A stretch of 11,062 nucleotides of DNA, from the NCBI GenBank assembly GCA_949290725.1, contig CASEST010000044.1, positions 1 through 11,062 on the forward strand, written 5' to 3'. Positions within the stretch are counted from its first letter, which is position 1, and every line of letters begins with the position of its first letter. The notes beneath the pieces were generated by a model. That model worked only from the letters and a program-made list of their open reading frames with translations, was not told the DNA's origin and ran no database searches. This DNA is from an uncultured bacterium (GTDB lineage: Bacteria; Bacillota_I; Bacilli_A; RFN20; CAG-826). This document shows positions 1 to 5,919 of this stretch, piece after piece. Position numbers and translations under genes: made by a program.

Positions 1-594
1 AGAATGACGAGCAATAGCATTAGCGATAATATCTTTAGCTACATCATCAGCTTTACTTTCAGCTTCTTCCTCTTTCTCTTTTAAATATTTAGTAATATTA
101 ATCGATTCTTTTTCTTCAACTCTTTTAAAGATTTCTTCACGAGCTTCTTTTTCAGTTAAATTAGCAACTTTTTCAAGTTCAGCTAAAATCGAATTAATTT
201 TTTGATCTAACATTGATTGTTTTCTTTTATTATCTTCGATTTGCTTATCAGCCATTTTTTCTTTTTCTTCAAGAACTTGTTCTTTCTTTAAAAGTTGAGC
301 ATCGCGATTATCGATGCTTTCTTCTCTTTTCAATAAAGCATTTTCTTTAACAACAACATCTTGTTTTCTTTCTTTAATATCTCTTTCTGCTTCTTGTTTC
401 ATTTCATAAACAGTTTGTTTAGCATCAAGAGTGGCATTTTTTTGAATATGTTCGGCTTTAATCTCGGCAGCTTTGATTATTTTTTCTGCTTTGCTATCAG
501 CTCTTTTTTTAGAAAAATGAGGAATAAAATAGCAAAGTAAAAATCCAAGTAATGCGCCTACGATTAAACCGATTATCGCGTATAACCATTCCAT
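1..594 (-). CDS. rny: Ribonuclease Y, N-terminal part (cut by window edge)
   Basis: RNase Y is the membrane-anchored endoribonuclease that starts mRNA decay in Firmicutes. The frame opens at ATG 594 and stays open to base 1, giving 198 codons of a protein usually about 520 residues long; the KH and HD catalytic domains lie outside the window. Visible parts are one N-terminal membrane helix (about residues 2-24, starting MEWLYAIIGLIVGALLGFLL), then a long Lys/Glu-rich coiled coil (about 30-180) with the family wording LLKREESIDNRDAQLLKKE, and finally NAIARHS at the edge, where the KH domain would follow. The start is supported by AAAGGA ending 8 nt before the ATG. Position downstream of recA on the same strand is the usual Firmicute neighbourhood, but a GNAT gene and a terminator separate them here, so rny probably has its own promoter. 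Identification is firm although the catalytic part is not seen. Confidence 0.95.
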   Translation of the reverse strand, partial: MEWLYAIIGLIVGALLGFLLCYFIPHFSKKRADSKAEKIIKAAEIKAEHIQKNATLDAKQTVYEMKQEAERDIKERKQDVVVKENALLKREESIDNRDAQLLKKEQVLEEKEKMADKQIEDNKRKQSMLDQKINSILAELEKVANLTEKEAREEIFKRVEEKESINITKYLKEKEEEAESKADDVAKDIIANAIARHS

Positions 595-780
595 AGTAAC
601 ATCCTTTCATTCTTATATTTTCCTAATTAAAAAATATAAAGTTTAAGAGTATCAAACTAAAAATATTTACTATTAAATATCAATATTATTTTATGTATCT
701 TTTTCTTTTATGAACTAATAAGAAAAAATAAAAATTTAAATAAAATATATCTAAAAGCATCTTTTGATACTACATTAGAA

Positions 781-789
781 ATTATAACA
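781..789 (-). promoter_or_regulatory. Probable rny promoter (extended -10)
   Basis: On the minus strand this reads TGTTATAAT, an exact extended -10 (TGnTATAAT). No good -35 is seen at 16-18 nt, which extended -10 promoters can lack. It lies just downstream of the GNAT terminator and would start transcription near 774, leaving an rny leader of about 180 nt. The leader (595-774) has no gene I can support; it is A+T-rich and contains a 9-bp inverted repeat (648-656 with 763-771). Confidence 0.5.
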
Positions 790-822
790 AATTAAAATGA
801 CAATTCTAGATAAAAAGTTATC

Positions 823-865
823 AAAAAAATAAAAAAACGCTAATTATATAAAAAATAATTAGCGT
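823..865 (-). terminator. Intrinsic terminator after the GNAT gene
   Basis: The arms ACGCTAATTAT (837-847) and ATAATTAGCGT (855-865) form a perfect 11-bp stem with a 7-nt loop. Read on the minus strand the stem is followed by a long T-rich tract (positions 837 down to 823). It sits 19 bp beyond the stop of the minus-strand acetyltransferase gene and ends the pgsA-recA side before the rny promoter. Confidence 0.92.
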
Positions 866-883
866 GAAAAATAATAGATATTT

Positions 884-1411
884 TTAGTCGTTTTTCTTAT
901 TTTTGTAACTAAAGAGATTGCGATTATTTATCTTAAAATCAAGATTAAACAATTTAATGTCTTCTTTTTCACCAACTATTCCAGTTGATAATGTGATAGT
1001 GTCGATATTATCAAATCCTAAACTATGATAAAGTTTTAAAGCTTTAACATTAGAAGGATTGACTTCGATTTGGACTCGATCATTATCATTGGCTAAAATA
1101 ATCTTTTTAATCTCGTTTAAAGCAAAGCTTCCTAGACCTAAATTACGATATTCTGCTTTAACAAATAAATATTCGATATTATTGTTATAGCCATATTTTT
1201 CATTTGCATAGATAAATCCAGCGATATTATCATCATGCATAATTAAATAAGAAAAACATTTTGGATTAAGCAAACGACGAATATCTTCTAAAATTTCTGC
1301 TTTGCTCGCTTCATAAAGCTGTGATTTCCAGAAAAGAGTCAACATATTTCTTAACTCTTTTAAGTCGTCAAGCTCAATTGGCTTTAAAGAATTAATATTA
1401 TCTACCTCCAA
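884..1411 (-). CDS. GNAT-family N-acetyltransferase
   Basis: This is a GCN5-related acetyltransferase that would move an acetyl group from acetyl-CoA to an amine; its substrate cannot be read from sequence. The fold is visible in order: beta-1 (SLKPIELDDLKELRNML, about 8-24), the mid-domain strand IAGFIYANEKYG (63-74), motif A with the acetyl-CoA pyrophosphate loop RNLGLGSFAL (about 89-98, R/QxxGxG/A type), and the closing NVKALKLYHSLGF signature (about 121-133). The frame opens at TTG 1411, directly after an in-frame TGA. However, GGAGGT (1409-1404) overlaps that TTG, while an in-frame ATT at 1396-1394 stands 7 nt after GGAGGT and would begin the protein just before beta-1 (170 residues). 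I therefore think the true start may be ATT, with 175 residues as the upper bound. It lies 65 bp after recA and is closed by a strong terminator. It is not part of the usual recA-rny neighbourhood. Confidence 0.88.
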   Translation of the reverse strand: MEVDNINSLKPIELDDLKELRNMLTLFWKSQLYEASKAEILEDIRRLLNPKCFSYLIMHDDNIAGFIYANEKYGYNNNIEYLFVKAEYRNLGLGSFALNEIKKIILANDNDRVQIEVNPSNVKALKLYHSLGFDNIDTITLSTGIVGEKEDIKLFNLDFKINNRNLFSYKNKKND

Positions 1412-1446
1412 TCAGTCACTAGATATATTTTATCAATAAACTTTAT

Positions 1447-1470
1447 AAAAAGCCAATTTTATCGCTTTTT
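1447..1470 (-). terminator. Weak hairpin after recA
   Basis: AAAAAGC (1447-1453) and GCTTTTT (1464-1470) form a 7-bp, mostly A:T stem with a 10-nt loop just after the recA stop. Because the arms are A- and T-runs it could act weakly in either direction. It may attenuate read-through from recA into the GNAT gene rather than stop it. Confidence 0.35.
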
Positions 1471-1476
1471 TAAAAA

Positions 1477-2601
1477 TTAGAGATTACCTTTTTCTTTATT
1501 TACTCTTTCAATTGCTGCTTCTAATTTCTTTGGATCATCAATTATATCTTCATTTTTATTTTTTAATATTTCTGATCCTTTGCCGCTTTCTTTTAATTCT
1601 TTTCTTAGGCGTAAAATTTCACCTTTAACTTGCTCAAAAATATTAGGATGCTCTTTTAAAAATTGCTTAGCAGTCTCTCGACCTTGCCCCATTCGATCAC
1701 CATTATATTCATACCAAGTTCCAGATTTTTTAATTAAATTCAATGAGACGCCTAAATCTAAAACTTCGCCTTCTTTTGAAATTCCTTTTCCATAAATTAT
1801 ATCGAGTTTAACACTTTTAAATGGAGGGGCGACTTTATTTTTAACAACCTTAATATTAACGGTATTTCCAATTACATTAACTCCATCTTTAATCGCTTCA
1901 CAGCGACGAATATCAATTCTTATCGTCGCATAAAATTTTAAAGCTCGACCGCCGGTTGTTGTTTCATTATTTCCATAAATAACCCCGACCTTTTCTCTTA
2001 ATTGATTAATAAAAATTACACTAGTATTTGTTTTGGCTAAAACTCCAGCAATCTTTCTTAAAGCTTTTGACATCATCCTGGCTTGTAAACCAACCGAAGA
2101 TTCACTCATCATTCCTTCAAGTTCAACTTGTGGGACCAAAGCAGCGACGCTATCAACAACAATTAACTCAAAAGCTCCACTTTTAGCTAAAGCTTCTACA
2201 ATTTCAAAAGCCTCTTCTCCGCTAGCTGGTTGAGATAAGACTAGCTTATCAATTTGAACCCCTAAAGCTGCTGAATACTCAGGATCAATCGTATTTTCCG
2301 CATCAATAAAGGCGCATTTACCACCACTTTTTTGAACTTCTGCGATTGCTGAAAGAGCTAAAGTAGTCTTTCCACTACTTTCTGGGCCATAAATTTCAAT
2401 AATTCTTCCTTTAGGATAACCACCTACTCCTAAAGCTTCATCAAGCAAAATTGAACCAGAAGAAAAAGTGTCTAAATCAATCGCATTTTTTTCACCTAGA
2501 CACATGACTGAACCAGCCCCGAATTGTTCATTAACTTCTTTTAAGATTTCTTCTAGACTTATGTTTTTATTTAAATTTTCTTTTTTATTTTTTGTTGCCA
2601 T
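1477..2601 (-). CDS. recA: Recombinase RecA
   Basis: RecA is the cytoplasmic DNA-dependent ATPase that forms filaments on single-stranded DNA, drives strand exchange in recombinational repair and, where LexA exists, triggers its cleavage. The 374-residue length is somewhat above the usual 340-360. Visible motifs are Walker A GPESSGKTT (72-80), the catalytic-Glu region FIDAENTIDP (98-107; the family usually has AEHALDP, so His is replaced by Asn after the Glu), Walker B LIVVD (146-150), loop L1 around LEGMMSE, and loop L2 FINQLREKVGVIYGNNETTTGG. The C-terminal tail is Lys/Glu/Asp-rich. The start ATG 2601 is preceded by an in-frame TAA with no other start between. The only AGGA-like sequence (2618-2621) is 16 nt upstream, too far for normal use, while TAAAAT (2617-2612) lies 10 nt upstream. 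The gene is 39 bp after pncC in the conserved pgsA-cinA-recA order. I see no CGAAC-type SOS box upstream. Confidence 0.99.
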   Translation of the reverse strand: MATKNKKENLNKNISLEEILKEVNEQFGAGSVMCLGEKNAIDLDTFSSGSILLDEALGVGGYPKGRIIEIYGPESSGKTTLALSAIAEVQKSGGKCAFIDAENTIDPEYSAALGVQIDKLVLSQPASGEEAFEIVEALAKSGAFELIVVDSVAALVPQVELEGMMSESSVGLQARMMSKALRKIAGVLAKTNTSVIFINQLREKVGVIYGNNETTTGGRALKFYATIRIDIRRCEAIKDGVNVIGNTVNIKVVKNKVAPPFKSVKLDIIYGKGISKEGEVLDLGVSLNLIKKSGTWYEYNGDRMGQGRETAKQFLKEHPNIFEQVKGEILRLRKELKESGKGSEILKNKNEDIIDDPKKLEAAIERVNKEKGNL

Positions 2602-2640
2602 TTTTAATTAAATTTTATCCTTTCTATATACAAGAACGTT

Positions 2641-3129
2641 TTAATTTAATTTTTTATCCCTATAATTTTTAATTTTTTTAATTAATTTATCAAATGCTAA
2701 AGAAATAGCGTCATAACGATATTTATTTCGTGAAGTTGGATGAATAAACTCAACCACTTCTAACTCATCGAAAAATAAAATTCCGATATAGCCAGTTCCA
2801 ACCTTAATTTTTTCATTGCTTGTTGTTGGTCCAGCATCCCCAGTAAAAGAAATAATAATATCAGCTTTTAAAATCTCTTTTCCGGATTTAGCCATTAAAG
2901 AGGCGACTTCTTTTGAAACGACGTCATATTGATCAATAATTTCTTTATCGATATTTAATAAAGATTCTTTAATTAAGGAAGAATAAGTTACTAAGCTTCC
3001 TAAAAAGACTTTACTTACCCCAGGAATATCAACTAATTTAGCTGCGGCTAATCCACCAGTAAAAGATTCAACAAAACCGATTGTTAAATTGTTTTCAATT
3101 AATAGTTTAGCTAAAGTTAAGTTTTTCAT
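2641..3129 (-). CDS. pncC: CinA C-terminal domain protein (PncC-type nicotinamide-nucleotide amidase)
   Basis: PncC-type enzymes deamidate nicotinamide mononucleotide to nicotinic acid mononucleotide, recycling a by-product of NAD-dependent DNA ligase. The 162-residue protein matches only the C-terminal domain of full CinA (about 410 residues); no N-terminal MoaB-like domain is coded. Visible motifs are ESFTGG (about 21-26; the family reads ESxTGG with the catalytic Ser), the VSKVFLGSLVTYSS block (about 38-51) and the TGDAGPTTSNEKIKVGTGYI region (family TGxAGP...KPVGTVxI). The gene lies between pgsA and recA (38-bp and 39-bp gaps), as in many Firmicutes where cinA precedes recA. There is no Shine-Dalgarno before ATG 3129; instead TATAAT (3143-3138) ends 8 nt before the ATG, so translation could be leaderless or coupled to pgsA. 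The family assignment is firm; the exact reaction is inferred from the family. Confidence 0.93.
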   Translation of the reverse strand: MKNLTLAKLLIENNLTIGFVESFTGGLAAAKLVDIPGVSKVFLGSLVTYSSLIKESLLNIDKEIIDQYDVVSKEVASLMAKSGKEILKADIIISFTGDAGPTTSNEKIKVGTGYIGILFFDELEVVEFIHPTSRNKYRYDAISLAFDKLIKKIKNYRDKKLN

Positions 3130-3167
3130 TAACTATAATTATAAAATTTTTAAATACTATTTAAAAA

Positions 3168-3836
3168 TTATTCTTCAAGTAATACTTTATAATTATCTTT
3201 TAAATATATTGCTCCGCTTAATAAAGATAAAAAACAAGCTGAATAAGCAATAAAATCACTAATATGTAATAGATTTGGGAAAGCAGCATCAAAATAAGAG
3301 AATGGCCAACCATTTAATAAAATGAAAGTAATTGCAAACATCTCGCTAACTGTTTTAGCTTTCCCAAAGATATTAGCAGCGATTACTTTTCCTTTACTAG
3401 CAGCAACAAATCTTAAAGAATCAACGATTAAATCGCGAATAATCATTAAAATAACTAAAAAGAATGGGAAAGTTAAATGAGATGATAAACTAGGAAAATT
3501 TAAAGATAAAAAGACCATTGTTCCATTAATTAACATCTTATCAGCTAAAGGATCTAAAAATTTTCCTAAAGTAGTTACTTGATTATTTTTTCTAGCTAAA
3601 TAGCCATCTAAAAAATCAGAGAAAGAACCGATTAAAAAGATAATTAAAATAATTAAGTTTATCAGATTAATACTACCTAATTCTTCATTTCCTTTAATTG
3701 GAATATTAAATGAAGCGATATTAATTACTTTAAAATAATCTAGATAATATAAAACGAATATCCCGATTAATAATAATATAGCAATAACTATGCGGGAAAT
3801 TGTAATCTTAGTTGGAGTATTAATTTTAAGTTTCAT
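3168..3836 (-). CDS. pgsA: CDP-diacylglycerol--glycerol-3-phosphate 3-phosphatidyltransferase
   Basis: PgsA joins CDP-diacylglycerol and glycerol-3-phosphate at the membrane to give phosphatidylglycerol-phosphate, the committed step to phosphatidylglycerol and cardiolipin. The CDP-alcohol phosphotransferase signature is complete: D74, D77-G78, A81-R82, G91, D95 and D99, in SDFLDGYLARKNNQVTTLGK followed by FLDPLAD. Hydrophobic helices are visible at about 13-33, 58-72, 120-140, 160-178 and 190-212. The 222-residue length is slightly above the usual 180-200 because of an insert of about 20 residues (about 35-56) between the first helix and the signature helix. ATG 3836 is the only reasonable start; it has no Shine-Dalgarno but sits 9 nt after an exact extended -10. 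It heads the pgsA-pncC-recA-GNAT unit. The other CDP-alcohol transferases (PssA, cardiolipin-type) are less likely given this gene order. Confidence 0.95.
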   Translation of the reverse strand: MKLKINTPTKITISRIVIAILLLIGIFVLYYLDYFKVINIASFNIPIKGNEELGSINLINLIILIIFLIGSFSDFLDGYLARKNNQVTTLGKFLDPLADKMLINGTMVFLSLNFPSLSSHLTFPFFLVILMIIRDLIVDSLRFVAASKGKVIAANIFGKAKTVSEMFAITFILLNGWPFSYFDAAFPNLLHISDFIAYSACFLSLLSGAIYLKDNYKVLLEE

Positions 3837-3845
3837 AATGAAATG

Positions 3846-3854
3846 ATTATATCA
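3846..3854 (-). promoter_or_regulatory. pgsA promoter (extended -10) very near the start codon
   Basis: The minus strand reads TGATATAAT here, an exact extended -10, and ATG 3836 follows after only 9 nt. Transcription would begin about 2-4 nt before the ATG, too short for a ribosome binding site. It lies between the rnpB terminator and pgsA, where a promoter for the pgsA unit is expected. No clear -35 is seen. Confidence 0.6.
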
Positions 3855-3884
3855 TTATTTAATATAAAAGATATATCTTTATCT

Positions 3885-3922
3885 AATTAAAAAATGGATT
3901 TAACTATTCTAGTTAAATCCAT
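3885..3922 (-). terminator. Intrinsic terminator after rnpB
   Basis: ATGGATTTAACT (3894-3905) and AGTTAAATCCAT (3911-3922) form a perfect 12-bp stem with a 5-nt loop. On the minus strand it is followed by TTTTTAATTA. It stands about 30 bp beyond the mature 3' end of RNase P RNA and upstream of the pgsA promoter. Confidence 0.92.
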
Positions 3923-3951
3923 AAAGTTTATATAAATAAATATATTAATGA

Positions 3952-4330
3952 GATTTAGTCCATAACCCACGTTCTGTTATATACAATCATTTATCTAATT
4001 AATAATTTTAAGAAAAAAATATTAATTATAATTTAATCTTCATTTCGATTAAATTATCTCCTCTACCATAATTTGAGTTTCTTGCTCATGGCGTTTGTCG
4101 CGTTTCATCTTTATATTTCTATAAAGTTCGTTTCTGTGACACCTTAAGGAAATCAATCTTTATTATTTAATAAATAATATTAAGATATATTTTTCCGGCG
4201 TTAGCCTCTCATTAAAACTACCTTAAAATATTTTTTCTTTAAGCATGAACACTATTTTCATCGCAGAAAATGCAAGCGCGGAATTTCCTCTACCTTATTT
4301 TAGATAAGATAGCGATTGTATAGACTAAAA
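3952..4330 (-). ncRNA. rnpB: RNase P RNA (type B-like, shortened)
   Basis: This is the catalytic RNA that trims the 5' leader from pre-tRNAs. Helices can be paired by eye. P1 is TTTAGTC (4329-4323) with GACTAAA (3960-3954). P2 is a perfect 9-bp TATACAATC (4322-4314) with GATTGTATA (3988-3980). P3 is CTATCTTAT with ATAAGGTAG. P4 joins 4286-4278 (minus AATTCCGCG, with a bulged U) to 3971-3964 (minus CGTGGGTT), with J2/4 ACAGAA before it. CR-I reads GAGGAAATTCC (4290-4280) where nearly all RNase P RNAs have GAGGAAAGTCC. The middle (AAACGCGACAAACGCC, GAGCAAGAAACTC, TTATGGTAGAGGAG) follows the Bacillus-type specificity-to-catalytic linker. The 379-nt length is under the roughly 400 nt of B. subtilis; no P19 hairpin is seen between P2 and J2/4. 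It begins 12 bp after the gpsB stop, so it is either processed from a gpsB-rnpB transcript or started from a promoter inside gpsB. Ends are set by P1 and may be off by a few bases. Confidence 0.96.
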
Positions 4331-4341
4331 TAAATCAATAT

Positions 4342-4722
4342 TTATTTAAGTTTTGAAGGATCAACACCAAGACTATAGAGTTTCTTTTCATATAAAGCAC
4401 ATCGTTTTAATAATTCTAAGTTATCAAATTTAGAATGGGTAAACTCAAGCTTACTAGTATTTAATTCATTCTTATTTTTTAAGGAACTGCGTACTGATTC
4501 TTGGTTAATATGTTTTAAATCTTCTAAGTTTTGTTTTAAATCTTCGTTCTCTTTTCTTAAAGCTGAGAGGGTTTTATCATTCTTTTTAAAATATTCTTCA
4601 AATAATGAATAATCTTTTAAAACTAAATCTAAAAATTCATCAACTTCATTAGGATCATATCCTTTATAGGAGGGAACAAACGCTTTATTTAAAACATCTT
4701 CTTTAGTTAAGTTAAACTTCAT
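4342..4722 (-). CDS. gpsB: DivIVA/GpsB-family cell division protein
   Basis: GpsB is a small cytoplasmic coiled-coil protein that binds curved membrane and coordinates penicillin-binding proteins and divisome parts at the septum. The N-terminal DivIVA/GpsB lipid-binding domain is clear: LTKEDVLNKAF...GYDPNEVDEFLDLVLKDY (about 5-38). A coiled coil follows (about 40-72), then a linker, then a C-terminal segment LLKRCALYEKKLYSLGVDPSKL (about 104-125) like the short trimerising tail of GpsB (family ILKRLSNLE...). At 126 residues it is a little longer than typical GpsB (98-110) and much shorter than DivIVA. AAGGA ends 7 nt before ATG 4722, fixing the start. It lies directly before rnpB, the same pairing as in B. 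subtilis. A DivIVA role cannot be excluded, but length, tail and location favour GpsB. Confidence 0.9.
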   Translation of the reverse strand: MKFNLTKEDVLNKAFVPSYKGYDPNEVDEFLDLVLKDYSLFEEYFKKNDKTLSALRKENEDLKQNLEDLKHINQESVRSSLKNKNELNTSKLEFTHSKFDNLELLKRCALYEKKLYSLGVDPSKLK

Positions 4723-4741
4723 ATTTTTCCTTCCATTTATA

Positions 4742-4747
4742 ATTATA
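4742..4747 (-). promoter_or_regulatory. Probable gpsB -10 element
   Basis: The minus strand reads TATAAT, 19 nt before the gpsB ATG, which would give a leader of about 12-14 nt carrying the Shine-Dalgarno. No good -35 is seen at 16-18 nt, so the call rests on the -10 and its position only. Confidence 0.4.
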
Positions 4748-4811
4748 AACGCTTAAATAAAAATTAAAAGCGATATACATAAATTAATTGAAAATAATTG
4801 TTAAGAGCCAC

Positions 4812-4851
4812 AAATAATATTTTAGAAATTGTTAATAATTTAATATTATTT
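4812..4851. repeat. A+T-rich inverted repeat between corA and gpsB
   Basis: AAATAATATT (4812-4821) is exactly complementary to AATATTATTT (4842-4851), with a second inner pair AAATT/AATTT (4826-4830, 4837-4841). No T-run follows on either strand, so it is not a normal terminator. It overlaps the edge of the CACGTG palindrome. It may be structural or simply a product of base composition. Confidence 0.4.
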
Positions 4852-4862
4852 CCACGTGGAAA
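4849..4862. promoter_or_regulatory. 14-bp perfect palindrome TTTCCACGTGGAAA (candidate protein-binding site)
   Basis: A perfect 14-bp palindrome centred on CACGTG, 44 bp after the corA stop and about 130 bp upstream of gpsB. Its inner 12 bases equal the core of the TGTTCCACGTGGAACA form of the ParB site parS, but the outer two bases on each side do not match parS. ATTTCCACGTG recurs at 8828-8838. It could be a ParB/Noc-family site or a repressor operator; the sequence alone does not decide. Confidence 0.4.
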
Positions 4863-4879
4863 CAAATATATACTAGAAA

Positions 4880-4908
4880 TTAACTAGTTAACTACCAGGA
4901 ATTAACTA
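4880..4908. repeat. Three TTAACTA repeats around the corA stop
   Basis: TTAACTA occurs at 4880-4886, 4888-4894 and 4902-4908; the last contains the corA stop. The first two overlap a 12-bp palindrome TTAACTAGTTAA (4880-4891). No terminator-like stem with T-run results. Significance is unknown. Confidence 0.35.
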
Positions 4909-5871
4909 CTTGTTCCTTTTATTGCGCGAAGTAAAGTAAATTAATAAAACTGCAATTACTAAAGCGATTAAAAAAGAAACGATTAAAACGATATAAAATC
5001 CAAAATGAGTCTCTTCAAAAGGAATCTCAGCAAAGTTCATTCCAAAGAAGGAAGCAATCAAAGTAGGAATCGATAAAATAATTGTAATAACAGTTAATGT
5101 TTTCATAATAACATTCATATTGTTATTAATAATTGAAGCGAAAGCATCCATCATGCCAGTTAAAACATCTCTTAAAATAGAACACATTTCACTAGCTTGG
5201 TTCATCTCAACTTGAACATCTTCCATTAAATCATAATCATCTTCATAACGATTATAATTTTGAGATTTCAAAAGTTTAGCTAAAACAACTTTATCTGCAT
5301 TTAAAGCGGTTGAAAAATAGATTAAGGATTTATTAATATCCATTAATTCTAATACTTCTTTATTTTTAGTCGAATTTTTTAAATGATTTTCAAGTTCATC
5401 AGTATAAAAATTAACTCTTTTTAAATAATTAATGAATAAAGTTGCTAAGCGATATAAAAAATTTAAAGTTAAACGAACGTGTTTATGTGGTTCAACATTC
5501 TTTACACGTTTAAATAATTCATCCATTATTTCAAATTTATGACGCGAAATGGTGACATAATAATCATCATTATAAGCAATAATAAATGGTGCAGTAGAAA
5601 ATAATGCTTTATCGTAATTTTCTATATAAGGAGCATCTAAAACAATTAAAGAAGAGTCATCTTCTTTATCAATACGAGCGCTTTCTTCTTCATCTAAAGC
5701 ACAAAGTAAAAAATCTAGATTAATATTAGTTAATGAAGCTATTTTTTCAAGTATCTCTTGAGTAGGTTCATTAATATCAATCCATGATCCCTTGCTTAAT
5801 TCTACCTTATTTATATCGCTATATTCTATCTTTTCTAATGTGTTATTTATTTCTATATATACGCTAATCAT
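4906..5871 (-). CDS. corA: CorA-family magnesium/cobalt transporter
   Basis: CorA proteins are pentameric membrane channels taking up Mg2+ (and Co2+). The frame codes a soluble N-terminal domain of about 250 residues and two C-terminal membrane helices. The signature GMN, at the end of the first helix, is present in SFFGMNFAEIPF, followed by a second helix of about 20 residues and a basic tail SRNKRNK. The long helical region before TM1 includes MNQASEMCSILRDVLTGMMDAFASIINNNMN, typical of the CorA stalk. Length of 321 residues is normal. The frame can begin one codon earlier with TTG (5874), but ATG 5871 is the better start. No Shine-Dalgarno precedes either; TAAAAT (5884-5879) lies 7 nt before the ATG. 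The gene stands alone: a tRNA on the other strand lies upstream and gpsB downstream. No typical terminator follows, so read-through toward gpsB is possible. Confidence 0.94.
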   Translation of the reverse strand: MISVYIEINNTLEKIEYSDINKVELSKGSWIDINEPTQEILEKIASLTNINLDFLLCALDEEESARIDKEDDSSLIVLDAPYIENYDKALFSTAPFIIAYNDDYYVTISRHKFEIMDELFKRVKNVEPHKHVRLTLNFLYRLATLFINYLKRVNFYTDELENHLKNSTKNKEVLELMDINKSLIYFSTALNADKVVLAKLLKSQNYNRYEDDYDLMEDVQVEMNQASEMCSILRDVLTGMMDAFASIINNNMNVIMKTLTVITIILSIPTLIASFFGMNFAEIPFEETHFGFYIVLIVSFLIALVIAVLLIYFTSRNKRNK

Positions 5872-5919
5872 CAAAAATATTTTAAGATATTAAAAAATAA
5901 AATTAAACACTTTTCTTAA

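Noticed and set aside
508..610. Short minus-strand frame from ATG 610 overlapping the rny start
   Set aside because: The AAAGGA within it serves rny itself, the peptide (about 33 codons) has no family, and it has no ribosome binding site of its own.
1412..1414. TGA read as tryptophan (Mycoplasma code)
   Set aside because: All tryptophans checked in recA, pgsA, GNAT and GH32 use TGG, and extending the GNAT frame through this TGA reaches a TAA without a start codon.
1580..2233. Two plus-strand open frames (66-71 codons) opposite recA
   Set aside because: They are antisense to a certain recA, have no recognisable product and arise from its codon pattern.
2602..2640. Possible SOS/LexA box before recA (GAACGTT-like bases at 2633-2639)
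   Set aside because: There is no CGAAC-N4-GTTCG palindrome; only one half is loosely matched.
4849..4862. Definite parS site
   Set aside because: The outer bases required by the parS consensus (TG...CA) are not matched, so it is reported only as a candidate protein-binding palindrome.
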